NCBI GenBank assembly: GCA_963848195.1
Contig: CAWKCY010000011.1
Location: forward strand, 124,001 to 188,000
DNA length: 64,000 bases
DNA from: CAVQBP01 sp963848195
GTDB lineage: Bacteria > Bacteroidota > Ignavibacteria > Ignavibacteriales > Ignavibacteriaceae
Direction: 5' to 3'
This document shows positions 54,475-63,490 of this stretch, in pieces. The first letter of the stretch is position 1. Each line of letters starts with the position of its first letter. The translations under genes were made by a program, and so were the position numbers. Below the pieces are notes generated by a model that saw nothing but the letters and a program-made list of their open reading frames with translations, searched no databases and had not been told where the DNA came from.

Positions 54475-55512
54475 TCAATTAACTTCCCATGTATTTCCGC
54501 TGAACAACATCTTTTCCAGATCACCTTCACCTTTAGATTTCTTAACCTGTTCAATTTGATTTTCCACGCCTTCATCATAAGTAGGTTTTAATATTTGTCT
54601 GAATATTCCCACTGGTGTTGGAAATTCAGGGTTATCAGTTAAATGAGCAAGAAGCACTGCACGTAAAGGAGACTCATCATGTTCATCATGGACTAGAACA
54701 TCATTTACGCTATATTCACCATTATTAATATTTACAATAACGGGCTTCATACCATCAAGCTTAATACCCTTATCTTTATTAGTTCCGAAAATCATTGGCT
54801 GATTATGTTCGAGAACTAAAAGATGTTCATCTTTAACTTTCTTATCTGAAAATATATCAAAAGCTCCGTCATTGAAAATTACACAATTCTGGAATATTTC
54901 AATAAAAGCCGTACCTTTATGATCTGCAGCTCGTTTGATTAACGTTTGAAGATGCTTTGGATCTCTATCCATTCCTCTGGCAATAAATGTTGCATCTGCA
55001 CCAAGAGCTAAAGAAATCGGATTAAAAGGATAATCTATGCTGCCGAAGGGAGTTGTTTTAGTTTTCTTTCCCTGTTCGGAAGTAGGTGAATACTGCCCTT
55101 TTGTTAAGCCATATATTCTATTATTGAAAAGAAGAATTTTAAGGTCAATATTTTTTCTGCAAGCATGGATAAAATGATTTCCGCCAATACTTAAAAGATC
55201 ACCATCACCTGTGGCAACCCAAACAGAAAGATCGGGTCTGCTTACTTTTACTCCCGTAGCAATTGCCGGGGCTCTACCATGAATAGTATGGAAGCCGTAA
55301 GTTTCCATATAATAAGGAAAACGTGAAGAGCACCCGATACCGGAAATCCATACTATTTTATCTTTATCTAATCCAACAATTTCCGGAAAGGATCTTTGAA
55401 CCTGTGCAAGAATTGAATAATCACCGCAGCCGGGACACCATCTAACATCCTGACCTGATGAAAAATCTTTAGCTGTTAATTTTATTTTCTGATCAACTTT
55501 AATTTCTTCCAT
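54475..55512 (-). CDS. korB: 2-oxoacid:ferredoxin oxidoreductase, beta subunit (copy 2)
   Basis: A 345-residue ThDP subunit with the same landmarks as copy 1: QDVRWCPGCGDYSILAQVQR, GDGDLLSIGGNHFIHACRK, LLFNNRIYGLTKGQYSPTSE. Differences are spread over the protein; for example the copy 1 segment RISPDLNVKIENFVW is RSFPEIVGLDKDKIVW here. It overlaps alpha copy 2 by 14 bases. The two copies may serve opposite directions of the TCA cycle or different 2-oxoacids. Confidence 0.95.
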   Translation of the reverse strand: MEEIKVDQKIKLTAKDFSSGQDVRWCPGCGDYSILAQVQRSFPEIVGLDKDKIVWISGIGCSSRFPYYMETYGFHTIHGRAPAIATGVKVSRPDLSVWVATGDGDLLSIGGNHFIHACRKNIDLKILLFNNRIYGLTKGQYSPTSEQGKKTKTTPFGSIDYPFNPISLALGADATFIARGMDRDPKHLQTLIKRAADHKGTAFIEIFQNCVIFNDGAFDIFSDKKVKDEHLLVLEHNQPMIFGTNKDKGIKLDGMKPVIVNINNGEYSVNDVLVHDEHDESPLRAVLLAHLTDNPEFPTPVGIFRQILKPTYDEGVENQIEQVKKSKGEGDLEKMLFSGNTWEVN

Positions 55513-57352
55513 TATTCTTACCTCCGAGTATATCTCTTATTTTTGCTTCAATATCCGAAGCCCTAAAGGGTAATCCTCTTACTATATTAAATTGAATTAC
55601 AGGAATTAAAAATTCACTCTTAATTAACTTAGCCAGCTGACCAAGATTTATTTCTGGAATTAGAACATTTTTGAATCTTTTTAAGACATCGAAAGTATTC
55701 TTAGGAAAAGGATTCAGGTATTTCAAATGAGCTTGAGAAACTATTAAGCCGGCTTTCCTTGCATCGACAACGGCTTCTTTAATAGCACCATACGTACCAC
55801 CCCAACCTAATACTAAAAGTTCTCCTTGCTGTTCACCTTCAACCTGAAGATCTGGAATATCTTTTACCATATTCCTTAGTTTTTTCTCTCTCAGCTTGAT
55901 CATTAAATCATGATTATCAGGATCATAACTAACATTACCTGAAATATTTGCTTTTTCCAAACCGCCGATTCTATGCTCTAAACCAGGGGTACCCAGTTTA
56001 ACCCACGGACGAGCAAGGTTTTCATCCCTTAGATAAGGAGCAAAACCTTCTTTTTCTGTTCTAAATTTAACAGGAATATCTGGTAATTCGTTGGCATGAG
56101 GAACCTTCCATGGTTCCGAACCATTTGCCAAATAACCATCTGTAAGAAGAATGACCGGGATCATATACTTTATTGCAAGTCTTGAAGCTTCCATTGCCAT
56201 ATAGAAACAATCGCTCGGTGTACAAGAAGCTAAAACTGCAACCGGAGCTTCACCATTCCTTCCATAGACCGCCTGAAGCAAATCTGCTTGTTCAGTTTTA
56301 GTTGGTAAACCAGTGCTTGGTCCGCCTCTTTGAACATCTACAATTACCAGAGGAAGTTCTGTCATAACAGCTAATCCAATTGCTTCGGTTTTAAGAGCGA
56401 GACCTGGACCGCTAGTAGTTGTTATTGCGAGGTTACCAGCGTAAGCAGCACCTATTGCAGAAGTTACGCCGGCAATTTCATCTTCAGCTTGAAAAGTCTT
56501 TACACCAAAATTTTTATAAGTGCTGAGATATTGCAAGATTTCAGAAGCAGGGGTAATTGGATATGATCCAAGAAATAAAGGTAATTTACTTTTAACAGAG
56601 GCAGCAAGAAAACCTAAAGCTGTTGCTTCATTTCCCGAAATACTTCTATATGTACCGGAAGGAAGTTTTGCAGAATCGACGTTATATCTTGTAGTAAATA
56701 TTTCAGTCATTTCGCCGAAATTATATCCGGCATTCAAAGCCTTCTCATTAGCATCGACAATATCGGGATTCTTTTTGAACTTTCCTTTTATCCAATTTAA
56801 TGTTGGTTCAATAGGACGGTTATAAAGCCAGTACATTACTCCAAGAGCAAAAAAGTTTTTGCAGCGTGCCTTTTCCTTTTGACCTAATGAATTGTCTTCA
56901 AGGGCTTTAGCTGTCAAAGTATTTATTGGAACCTGATAGACTGTGAATCCATTAAGTTCCCCATTCTCTAAAGGATTATGATCATATTTTGCTAATTGTA
57001 AATTCTTTTTATCGAAAGAATCAGTATTAACAATAATAGATGCGCCCGGTTTCAATTCAGGGAGATTTTTCTTTAATGCAGCCGGATTCATGGCAACTAA
57101 AACATCCGGTCTATCGCCGGGGGTATAGACATCATTACTTCCGAAATGTAATTGAAAACCACTGACACCATAAACTGTTCCCGAAGGAGCACGAATTTCT
57201 GCGGGGTAATCGGGTAATGTACTTAAATCATTTCCAAGGATAGCAGTAGTATCGCTAAATTGACTTCCAGCCAACTGCATACCATCCCCTGAATCCCCTG
57301 CAAATCTAACTGTTACTTCAGTAAGATTCTGGATTTCCTTCTCTTTAATCAT
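55499..57352 (-). CDS. korA: 2-oxoacid:ferredoxin oxidoreductase, alpha subunit (copy 2)
   Basis: A 617-residue gamma-alpha fusion that parallels copy 1: VRFAGDSGDGMQLAGSQFSD, GSYPITPASEILQYLSTYKN, GGPSTGLPTKTEQADLL. Both are complete with no internal stop. The two operons are in the same order and orientation, 750 bases apart, so they arose by tandem duplication or by insertion of a relative. I cannot compute the identity, but long blocks match and indels are few. Confidence 0.95.
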   Translation of the reverse strand: MIKEKEIQNLTEVTVRFAGDSGDGMQLAGSQFSDTTAILGNDLSTLPDYPAEIRAPSGTVYGVSGFQLHFGSNDVYTPGDRPDVLVAMNPAALKKNLPELKPGASIIVNTDSFDKKNLQLAKYDHNPLENGELNGFTVYQVPINTLTAKALEDNSLGQKEKARCKNFFALGVMYWLYNRPIEPTLNWIKGKFKKNPDIVDANEKALNAGYNFGEMTEIFTTRYNVDSAKLPSGTYRSISGNEATALGFLAASVKSKLPLFLGSYPITPASEILQYLSTYKNFGVKTFQAEDEIAGVTSAIGAAYAGNLAITTTSGPGLALKTEAIGLAVMTELPLVIVDVQRGGPSTGLPTKTEQADLLQAVYGRNGEAPVAVLASCTPSDCFYMAMEASRLAIKYMIPVILLTDGYLANGSEPWKVPHANELPDIPVKFRTEKEGFAPYLRDENLARPWVKLGTPGLEHRIGGLEKANISGNVSYDPDNHDLMIKLREKKLRNMVKDIPDLQVEGEQQGELLVLGWGGTYGAIKEAVVDARKAGLIVSQAHLKYLNPFPKNTFDVLKRFKNVLIPEINLGQLAKLIKSEFLIPVIQFNIVRGLPFRASDIEAKIRDILGGKNNGRN

Positions 57353-57712
57353 CTTTTTGCTTCTAGGATTATTGAAAATTTAGTGAATTAAAAACGTTAA
57401 AACACAACCACAATCCGTGCCACAACAAAAAAGTATTCGATTTCTTTTAGAAATAGTACAATTAGGATTAGAATCTATATTTTTAACTACTAATTTTTAA
57501 TGAGTGAGATTTAAGGATTCTCAGAATTGAAAAAACATTGTAACACGAAACTCCGTTTCGCAAAACATATTTTTTATTCTAAGTGATAACCTTACCTGCA
57601 GGCGGACAATTCCGGCTCACCTCCGCTACAACTCCAAGATAACTCCAAGATTCCTCTAAACTAAATGGAACCAAAAAACTAAACGAAAAACGCCTATTTT
57701 AATTAATTACTC

Positions 57713-57828
57713 AAGTTACGCAAACATTGTCATTCTGAACGAAACGAAGTGGAGTGAAGAATCTCATACCCTAAATTTTGTACCATATTATAAATTTTAT
57801 TCACCCTACATATAAATCTTGCGTAACT
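57713..57828. mobile_element. MITE-like element (AAGTTACGCAA ends, CATTCTGAAC core)
   Basis: AAGTTACGCAA at 57713-57723 and TTGCGTAACT at 57819-57828. The interior begins with a shorter version of the CATTCTGAAC repeat (no hairpin insert) and then AT-rich DNA, the same order as in the 144-bp copy at 8232. 116 bases in all. Confidence 0.65.
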
Positions 57829-57842
57829 GTATTTAATTATTC

Positions 57843-57979
57843 AAGTTACGCAGATTTAAAGATGACATCTTTAAAAAACAAAAATTATTTTCAAATTCTT
57901 TATTAAAATGAAAGTTTAAATAAACTTTATATTAAAAAATAAAGATGTCATCTTTTCAATACAGATTCTTGCATAACTT
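57843..57979. mobile_element. Composite element: AAGTTACGCA ends around an AAAGATG element
   Basis: AAGTTACGCAG (57843-57853) and TTGCATAACTT (57969-57979) bracket an element with AAAGATGACATCTTT (57858-57872) and AAAGATGTCATCTTT (57941-57955), 98 bases. The outer ends match those at 57713 and 8232 but the core is different, so the end sequence is shared by two cores. Confidence 0.65.
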
Positions 57980-58252
57980 CTGTTAATCAGTTATCAAATG
58001 ATGTTAAAAATTAAAAATTAAATTATATTTTCAGAAATTATAATTATTATTTCTCTGAATTTTATTAATTTATCCAAACTGAAGATTCTATGTCATTAGT
58101 ATCAGTTTATCTTTTGTAAGTCTTAGGCTGGGATAAAAAATAATTTTAATTAACAATCAAATATGTATAAATTTAATAAATATTTTTTCAAATTTTTCCA
58201 TTTGTTCTAGGCGGCTGCTTAAAGCAACGGAGTTATATAGAAAGGTTTAAAT

Positions 58253-58651
58253 ATGGCAGATAATATATTTGAAAACATTGATTCTCCAAATTCAAGTGCT
58301 TATCAAAAATTGGAAAAGAGAGACGGAATTCCATTATCTTATGTCGGTGAAAAGTTGACTGATAGTTTAACAATTATCCACCACTTATATAATTTTGTCA
58401 GAGACAATATAAAAGATGATTTAGAATTAAGTTTTCCTTTGAAAAATGATTCGTTTTCTCCTAAGAGGGATGGTTTACTTTTTCCTTTATTTCATTCTTT
58501 TCGTTACAGTCTTACATCATTTTTAGCACTGCATAATATATTAGCAATAACAAATAATCAAAAAATATTTGATAAATTATTAAATCATACAAATGAAGAT
58601 TTTGAAAAATGGCTGAACAGAATTATAAGTGAAGGTTCAATAAGCGGATAG
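58253..58651 (+). CDS. Hypothetical protein, 132 residues
   Basis: Not recognised. The product is soluble, mostly helical and starts with an acidic stretch (MADNIFENIDSPNSS), with LTIIHHLYNFVRD and FRYSLTSFLALHNILA as possible helices, and no Cys. The ATG has a GAAAGG upstream at a suitable distance. A DinB-like gene follows 42 bases later on the same strand, so the two may be co-transcribed. Predicted from length and codon structure only. Confidence 0.6.
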   Translation: MADNIFENIDSPNSSAYQKLEKRDGIPLSYVGEKLTDSLTIIHHLYNFVRDNIKDDLELSFPLKNDSFSPKRDGLLFPLFHSFRYSLTSFLALHNILAITNNQKIFDKLLNHTNEDFEKWLNRIISEGSISG

Positions 58652-58693
58652 ACAAATTTCATTAATTTTAATTAATTATATTAAAGGGAATAT

Positions 58694-59170
58694 ATGTCAA
58701 AAAAATACCGGGAAGGTGCAATTGGTGCGTTGATGGATGAATATGAAAGAGCTTCCATTGAATTGGCTTCAATCATTGAAAAATTATCTCAATCCGAATT
58801 TGAAAAAATTCTTGACTCTACAACAGAGGATGAAGATTGCAGAAGCGCCCGGACAATTATAACTCATATAATAAGGTCAGGCTACGGATATGCGAACTCA
58901 ATTAGAAGAGCAACAAACCAAACCGAAATAAAACCTGACTTTCAGACTAACAATCCTAAAGAAGCGCTTATTCATTTTGATAAAATGCTCAAGTATACCG
59001 AAGAGACTTTAGAAGATAAATGGAAGATGAGCTATGATGATATATTTAATACTGTCGTATTCACATCAGATGGAACAAAATCCAATTTAGAAGCAAGACT
59101 TGAACATGCAATTGTACATATTCTAAGGCATAGAAGACAATTGGAAAAGCTGCTTAACTTACAGACATGA
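58694..59170 (+). CDS. DinB-like (DUF1572-type) four-helix protein
   Basis: A 158-residue four-helix-bundle protein of the DinB/YfiT superfamily. Putative metal ligands sit in the second and fourth helices: ARTIITHIIRSGYGYANSI (His58) and EHAIVHILRHRRQLE (His138, His142). Members are metal-dependent thiol transferases or hydrolases with mostly unknown substrates. AAAGGGAATAT precedes the ATG. The upstream unknown gene is its likely operon partner. Confidence 0.85.
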   Translation: MSKKYREGAIGALMDEYERASIELASIIEKLSQSEFEKILDSTTEDEDCRSARTIITHIIRSGYGYANSIRRATNQTEIKPDFQTNNPKEALIHFDKMLKYTEETLEDKWKMSYDDIFNTVVFTSDGTKSNLEARLEHAIVHILRHRRQLEKLLNLQT

Positions 59171-59253
59171 ATAACATCAAAAATGAATGAATTCGGTTAT
59201 TCAATTATAGAGCGGTGGGGTAACGGAATGGCGGGATAGCAGAATATATGTAC

Positions 59254-60156
59254 TTATTTATTTTCTGAACTTTTTCTAACATATATAAGATCATATTCTG
59301 TCGACCATGTTTTTCCATCATCGGTGGTACGCTGAGAAAACTGCCGGACTTTATTTGGACCAAGATTAAAGAATGTCAATCTCCGAACAAAGGGAGATTC
59401 ATCTTTAGCATGGTCATAACTAAAATAAACAATTGCATTTTTTAGAGAGTCATAATTCCCTTCAAAATAGACAGGGACTGAATTTTGGTCTACCCAATAC
59501 TGGTTCCATTTCTTCTTATCCATATCATAAATATTGAAACTTTTACCGGTATAACCATTCAGCCCGGTCCAGTTTTCCAAAATAACGGCATTCTTTAGAA
59601 TCTTTTCAATTTTGCTGTCCCCGACTTTCTGATACTGCTGGCTATACACATCCCATTCCCCTACCCAGAAATCGAATTTCTTTGCTTCAGAAAAATTTTC
59701 AATTGACTTGATTGATCTTGATATTTCATCAAACTTTTCTTCACTTCTTATATTTGCTAGATCCGGGTCTGTTTTCATTAGAGATAATTGAGTAAATCCA
59801 TTATCTACAGCTTCCTGCAGATATTTTAAAGCCTCTGTTTTATTGTCCGTCAGCGAATATGTGCAGGCAAGGTTGTAAAGTACAAGCGGATTTTTATTAG
59901 GTGCTAATATCAAATAATTTTTTATAGCATCATCATATTTTTTTTCAGAATAATAAAGAGAGGCCAGTTTATAAATTACAGAATTATTATTCGGTTTATC
60001 CTTTATAACCTCATTATAAAGTGTTTCTGCTTTCTGATATTCTTTGTTTTTAACTAGACTGTCTGCTTCCTGAACTTTTGAAGCATTATCATTCTGACAA
60101 TATGCAGAAATTGATAGATAAAGGAAAGAAAATAGAAATAGTAGAAATCTAGTCAT
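59254..60156 (-). CDS. Exported TPR protein with lipocalin-like C-terminal domain
   Basis: About 300 residues from the preferred start at 60156 (MTRFLLFLFSFLYLSISAYC), which has a GAGGAGAAT site; the frame is open a further 31 codons to 60249. After the signal peptide come TPR units (AETLYNEVIKDKPNNNSVIY, IKNYLILAPNKNPLVLYNL, EALKYLQEAVDNGFT). The C-terminal 130 residues begin KKFDFWVGEWDVYSQQY, a segment shared with DUF1579-like lipocalin-fold proteins, and end LIYVRKS. Function unknown, possibly in binding hydrophobic molecules outside the cell. Confidence 0.82.
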   Translation of the reverse strand: MTRFLLFLFSFLYLSISAYCQNDNASKVQEADSLVKNKEYQKAETLYNEVIKDKPNNNSVIYKLASLYYSEKKYDDAIKNYLILAPNKNPLVLYNLACTYSLTDNKTEALKYLQEAVDNGFTQLSLMKTDPDLANIRSEEKFDEISRSIKSIENFSEAKKFDFWVGEWDVYSQQYQKVGDSKIEKILKNAVILENWTGLNGYTGKSFNIYDMDKKKWNQYWVDQNSVPVYFEGNYDSLKNAIVYFSYDHAKDESPFVRRLTFFNLGPNKVRQFSQRTTDDGKTWSTEYDLIYVRKSSENK

Positions 60157-60249
60157 TATGATTCTCCTCGGGATTAGAGAAAACCTTATATCCAAAATAT
60201 TATTATTAGTTTTTTTTTCGAAAGATGCAATATTAAAATTTGAATTCAA

Positions 60250-60774
60250 TTATAGAAGATTTATTTCTTTTATTGTTTCTACTTTAGGATAATCATAGGT
60301 AATAATATCAAGTTTATTCAAAATTCCTTTGATTGAAAAATCGGCACTGTTCAGTTCATCTGCAATTGATTTACTTTCCAACGGAACTTTACTGCCTGCA
60401 ATTCCAATATGCGGTATAAAGGGAATATCTACACGTAAATTATTTTTTAGAATACCGGAGTATAGCTTATCGTGCAGTTTTACAATGCTGCTGTATCCTT
60501 CATCCGGAACCAGGAAGACATCAGTAAATTCACTGAAGGAATCTTTGACTATTATGGCACACCTTGTAATAAAACTGATTCTTTTGAAACCAGCAGAATT
60601 CTTTTCCACATCTTCAATAAATTCAGACGGCTGGACATCCGTCACCGGGAAAACAATAGTAAAATGAGGTTTAACAACATTATAATATCTAGTATCATTT
60701 TTTGAGCGGATATTTTGTATCCATTCAAAATCTTTTTGAGATATTTGAGGGTATGCAAGGACCAGAAGAGACAT
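60250..60774 (-). CDS. 2H phosphoesterase (LigT/2'-5' RNA-ligase-like)
   Basis: A 174-residue protein of the 2H superfamily, which hydrolyse 2',3'- or 1'',2''-cyclic phosphates. The first motif is HFT at 37-39 (VKPHFTIVFP); the second is HIG at 122-124 (FIPHIGIAG), where the usual Thr/Ser is Gly. It is otherwise the expected size and the pair of repeats is intact. The frame abuts the TPR gene frame; there is no obvious operon partner. Substrate unknown; the second motif change leaves catalysis uncertain. Confidence 0.82.
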   Translation of the reverse strand: MSLLVLAYPQISQKDFEWIQNIRSKNDTRYYNVVKPHFTIVFPVTDVQPSEFIEDVEKNSAGFKRISFITRCAIIVKDSFSEFTDVFLVPDEGYSSIVKLHDKLYSGILKNNLRVDIPFIPHIGIAGSKVPLESKSIADELNSADFSIKGILNKLDIITYDYPKVETIKEINLL

Positions 60775-60830
60775 AGGATAATATCCGGTAGTATAATAAT
60801 TAATGTCAGAAATATATTAAAATTAGGGGA

Positions 60831-60870
60831 AAGTTCAAGAGCAAGCACAAGGGGAAGTACAAGTACAAGA
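60831..60870. repeat. Hexamer minisatellite (AAGTTC/AAGTAC)
   Basis: About seven near-hexamers, CAAGAGCAAGCACAAG and AAGTACAAGTACAAG included, as at 25701-25747. Non-coding and located in the divergent gap before the 60963 gene. Confidence 0.6.
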
Positions 60871-60962
60871 ATATTTGCACATGAGACATGAAAGGGATAA
60901 ATTTGAAATCGTTCTTACTCACAATAAAAGCATTTCTTAATCGAAGAGTCTGAGGAGGAGAA

Positions 60963-62825
60963 ATGAAGATAGTTATTTACAATTATTTAAATTTTCTTTC
61001 AAAAAAATTACTTCTATTAGGTACTTTTCTTTTAATTTTTATATTAACAAGTTTTAATAACTCCTGGGGAAAAGTAAAAATGGATAATACAAGCGGCTGG
61101 TCAAATTTGAAATATGCTATCTATTTTACTCATGGTGACATAGAAAATCTTCTTGCCGATTCTATACAATTCAAGAAAACAATGGAATATTTTGCTCCGG
61201 TCAAAGCATATAAAGTTTATCTCGAAGGGAACAGTCAGGATGAAATAGATATAAATCTCTTAAAACGAGTTTCAGATCGATTTAAGGAAATGGGTATAAA
61301 GGTATCAGGCTCGATGGTACCGGTTTCTTCAAAAGGCGGTCCATCAACATACAATAATGCCGAAGATCTTGCATCACTTAAAAAACGAATGCATTCATTA
61401 GCTCAGGTTTTCGATACGATTATTCTTGATGATTGGCTTTTTACAACAGCTACCGATCCAAAAAGTGTTGAAGATAGAGGGAATCAAAGCTGGGCAGATT
61501 ACAGGACAAAACTGCTGCTTGAACAATCAAAGAAATATATTATTGATGCTGCGAAAGAAGTTAATCCTAACGTCCAGGTAATTATAAAATATCCAAACTG
61601 GTATGAGGGGCACCGGCAGAATGGTTATGATGTTTTAAATGAAACAAACCAGTTTGACAAAATGGCGGTAGGTATAGAGACCAGGATACCAGAAACACAG
61701 GATCAGCATATACCGATCTACAGCGGATACGTTTTTCAAAAATGGTGGGCGAGTGTTGATACCTCTAAATGGATAGGGTCGTGGCTTGATAATTATGATA
61801 TGAAAGGGGGTGGCAATGATTATATAGCAGAGGTCTGGCAGGCTGTATTAGCCAAAGCACCGGAAATAATTCTTTGGTGTGCTGGCCAGCTTTATCCAAC
61901 TACTGGTCCAGCGAGCGATGTCTATCCCCATTTTGTTGATATGCTGCCGGAATTCGATAAAGCTGCCGGGCTGCTGAAGGGAGCCTCGAGAGGGGTTCCT
62001 ATGTATCTTCCTTATGGTTCAACAGGTGAATACAACATATTCGGTTATTTAGGGATGGCAGGGATACCTATTGAACCAACGGCACAATTCCCTTCTGAAA
62101 GTCAGAATGCAATTTTCACGTTACATTCACTATTCAGAAATACTCCTGAGCAGCTTGCTGATCAGATGCTTGCCAGGCTAAAGAATGGGAATGATATTTT
62201 TATGACATGGGACTTGTGGAAAAAATTACAAAATACTGAATTTAAGAATGCTCTAAGTTTGGTTGACCATGGCGGTACAGTTTCTTCAAATGAATTCCGC
62301 ATACGGGAAGGATGGTTTAGGCAGGAGACTATAAAAGCTGATAAACCTTTTTCATTCCCCCGTATTGAAACTACAACATGGCCGTATGTGCGTAACGTTG
62401 CAGTAGTTAAAGAGGACTATGATTATGCTGTGCTAATGCAGGCACAATACATGACTGGATCGATTTACATCCTTAACATCCCCTATAACAGTTATGATTT
62501 ACTGCAAATGCCTGTGGAAGCTCTCAATTCAATAAGGCAAAGCTTCAGTCAGGAATTAGGAGTAACATTACAGGGACCGGGTAAAGTTGCAATGTATCTC
62601 TTTGGTCAAAATCAATATGCACTTTATAACATGAGCAATGAGACCGCGCCTGTATCCCTAAAGTTTACAAAAGAATTTCCGGCTGAAGGCTGGAAGGAAC
62701 TGGTACATAACGAACAATTATCAATTAAACAGGATTCAACATATGTTAGGTTTGGAAAACCGGTACAAACTGAGGTTTCGCTAACCATCCAGCCGTTTGA
62801 AATAACCATTGTACAGGCTCCTTGA
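60963..62825 (+). CDS. Large exported protein, probable TIM-barrel glycosidase-like
   Basis: A 620-residue exported protein, signal anchor at 17-35 (LLLLGTFLLIFILTSF). The middle has barrel-like strands with acids: FDTIILDDWLFTTAT (about 150), VQVIIKYPNWYEGHRQ, MAVGIETRIPETQDQ and EIILWCAGQLYPTT. The pattern, with Asp-Asp and later Glu at strand ends, fits a glycosyl-hydrolase-like TIM barrel (and a small beta-sandwich at the end), but I do not recognise a family. GAGGAGG before the ATG is strong. No neighbouring glycan genes. Calling it an enzyme is inference. Confidence 0.6.
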   Translation: MKIVIYNYLNFLSKKLLLLGTFLLIFILTSFNNSWGKVKMDNTSGWSNLKYAIYFTHGDIENLLADSIQFKKTMEYFAPVKAYKVYLEGNSQDEIDINLLKRVSDRFKEMGIKVSGSMVPVSSKGGPSTYNNAEDLASLKKRMHSLAQVFDTIILDDWLFTTATDPKSVEDRGNQSWADYRTKLLLEQSKKYIIDAAKEVNPNVQVIIKYPNWYEGHRQNGYDVLNETNQFDKMAVGIETRIPETQDQHIPIYSGYVFQKWWASVDTSKWIGSWLDNYDMKGGGNDYIAEVWQAVLAKAPEIILWCAGQLYPTTGPASDVYPHFVDMLPEFDKAAGLLKGASRGVPMYLPYGSTGEYNIFGYLGMAGIPIEPTAQFPSESQNAIFTLHSLFRNTPEQLADQMLARLKNGNDIFMTWDLWKKLQNTEFKNALSLVDHGGTVSSNEFRIREGWFRQETIKADKPFSFPRIETTTWPYVRNVAVVKEDYDYAVLMQAQYMTGSIYILNIPYNSYDLLQMPVEALNSIRQSFSQELGVTLQGPGKVAMYLFGQNQYALYNMSNETAPVSLKFTKEFPAEGWKELVHNEQLSIKQDSTYVRFGKPVQTEVSLTIQPFEITIVQAP

Positions 62826-62914
62826 AATTATACTTCTGAATGGCAGATTAATATATTTTTTAGGAACTAAATATTTTTAGAATTGTAAATAAGTCGACAA
62901 GGAATTTTTTATTT

Positions 62915-63490
62915 ATGGTTAAAAAGACGTTATATATAAAGAACATGGTTTGTCCACGATGTATAAAAGTTGTTAAAGAAGAATTAGAGAAAATAAGTTT
63001 GAATGTGGAAAATGTTATTCTGGGAGAAGCCAGTATTTCATCTGAAGCCGTTATTGATGAAGATAAGATCAGAGAAGTACTTGAAGAGAATGGTTTTGAA
63101 CTTATTGACGATAAACAGGCAAAAATAATTGAAAAGATAAAAGTCATTGTAATAGAATTAATTCAAAAGCAAAGTGAAGACAAGCTTACAAATGTGCATT
63201 TCAGTGATTATATTTCTGAAAAGGTTAATAAGAGCTATCAATATATAAGTTCCTTATTTTCCTCCCATGAAGGTGTTACTTTAGAAACATATATTATTAA
63301 CCAGAAAATCGAGAAGGTGAAGGAGCTGATTATATATAATGAACTTTCACTGACAGAAATTTCATACAGGCTCGGGTACAGCAGTGTTCAGCATCTTTCA
63401 AGTCAATTCAAACGAATTACAGGTTTTACGCCATCAGAATTCAAACGTCTCCGGGAAAAAAGAAGAAAACCACTCGATAAGGTTATTTAG
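62915..63490 (+). CDS. HMA-domain/AraC-type fusion regulator
   Basis: A 191-residue protein fusing a heavy-metal-associated domain (1-75, with metal pair Cys13/Cys16 in NMVCPRCIKVV) to an AraC-type DNA-binding domain (about 90-185). The recognition part reads NELSLTEISYRLGYSSVQHL and FKRITGFTPSEFKRLREKR, the family signature. There is no other sensor domain, so metal binding to the HMA domain probably controls DNA binding. Such fusions are common in Bacteroidota and usually lie next to copper pump genes. Here a second HMA gene begins 345 bases downstream. Confidence 0.9.
   Translation: MVKKTLYIKNMVCPRCIKVVKEELEKISLNVENVILGEASISSEAVIDEDKIREVLEENGFELIDDKQAKIIEKIKVIVIELIQKQSEDKLTNVHFSDYISEKVNKSYQYISSLFSSHEGVTLETYIINQKIEKVKELIIYNELSLTEISYRLGYSSVQHLSSQFKRITGFTPSEFKRLREKRRKPLDKVI

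Larger units (their letters stand above)
57353..58252. repeat. Intergenic region with nested inverted-repeat elements
   Basis: No gene is seen in 900 bases. Two elements with AAGTTACGCA ends stand back to back (57713-57828 and 57843-57979), the second containing an AAAGATG element. The remaining AT-rich sequence carries the promoter of korAB copy 2 and that of the gene at 58253. TTACCTGCAGGCGG at 57592-57605 is the only GC-rich patch and shows nothing more. Confidence 0.6.
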
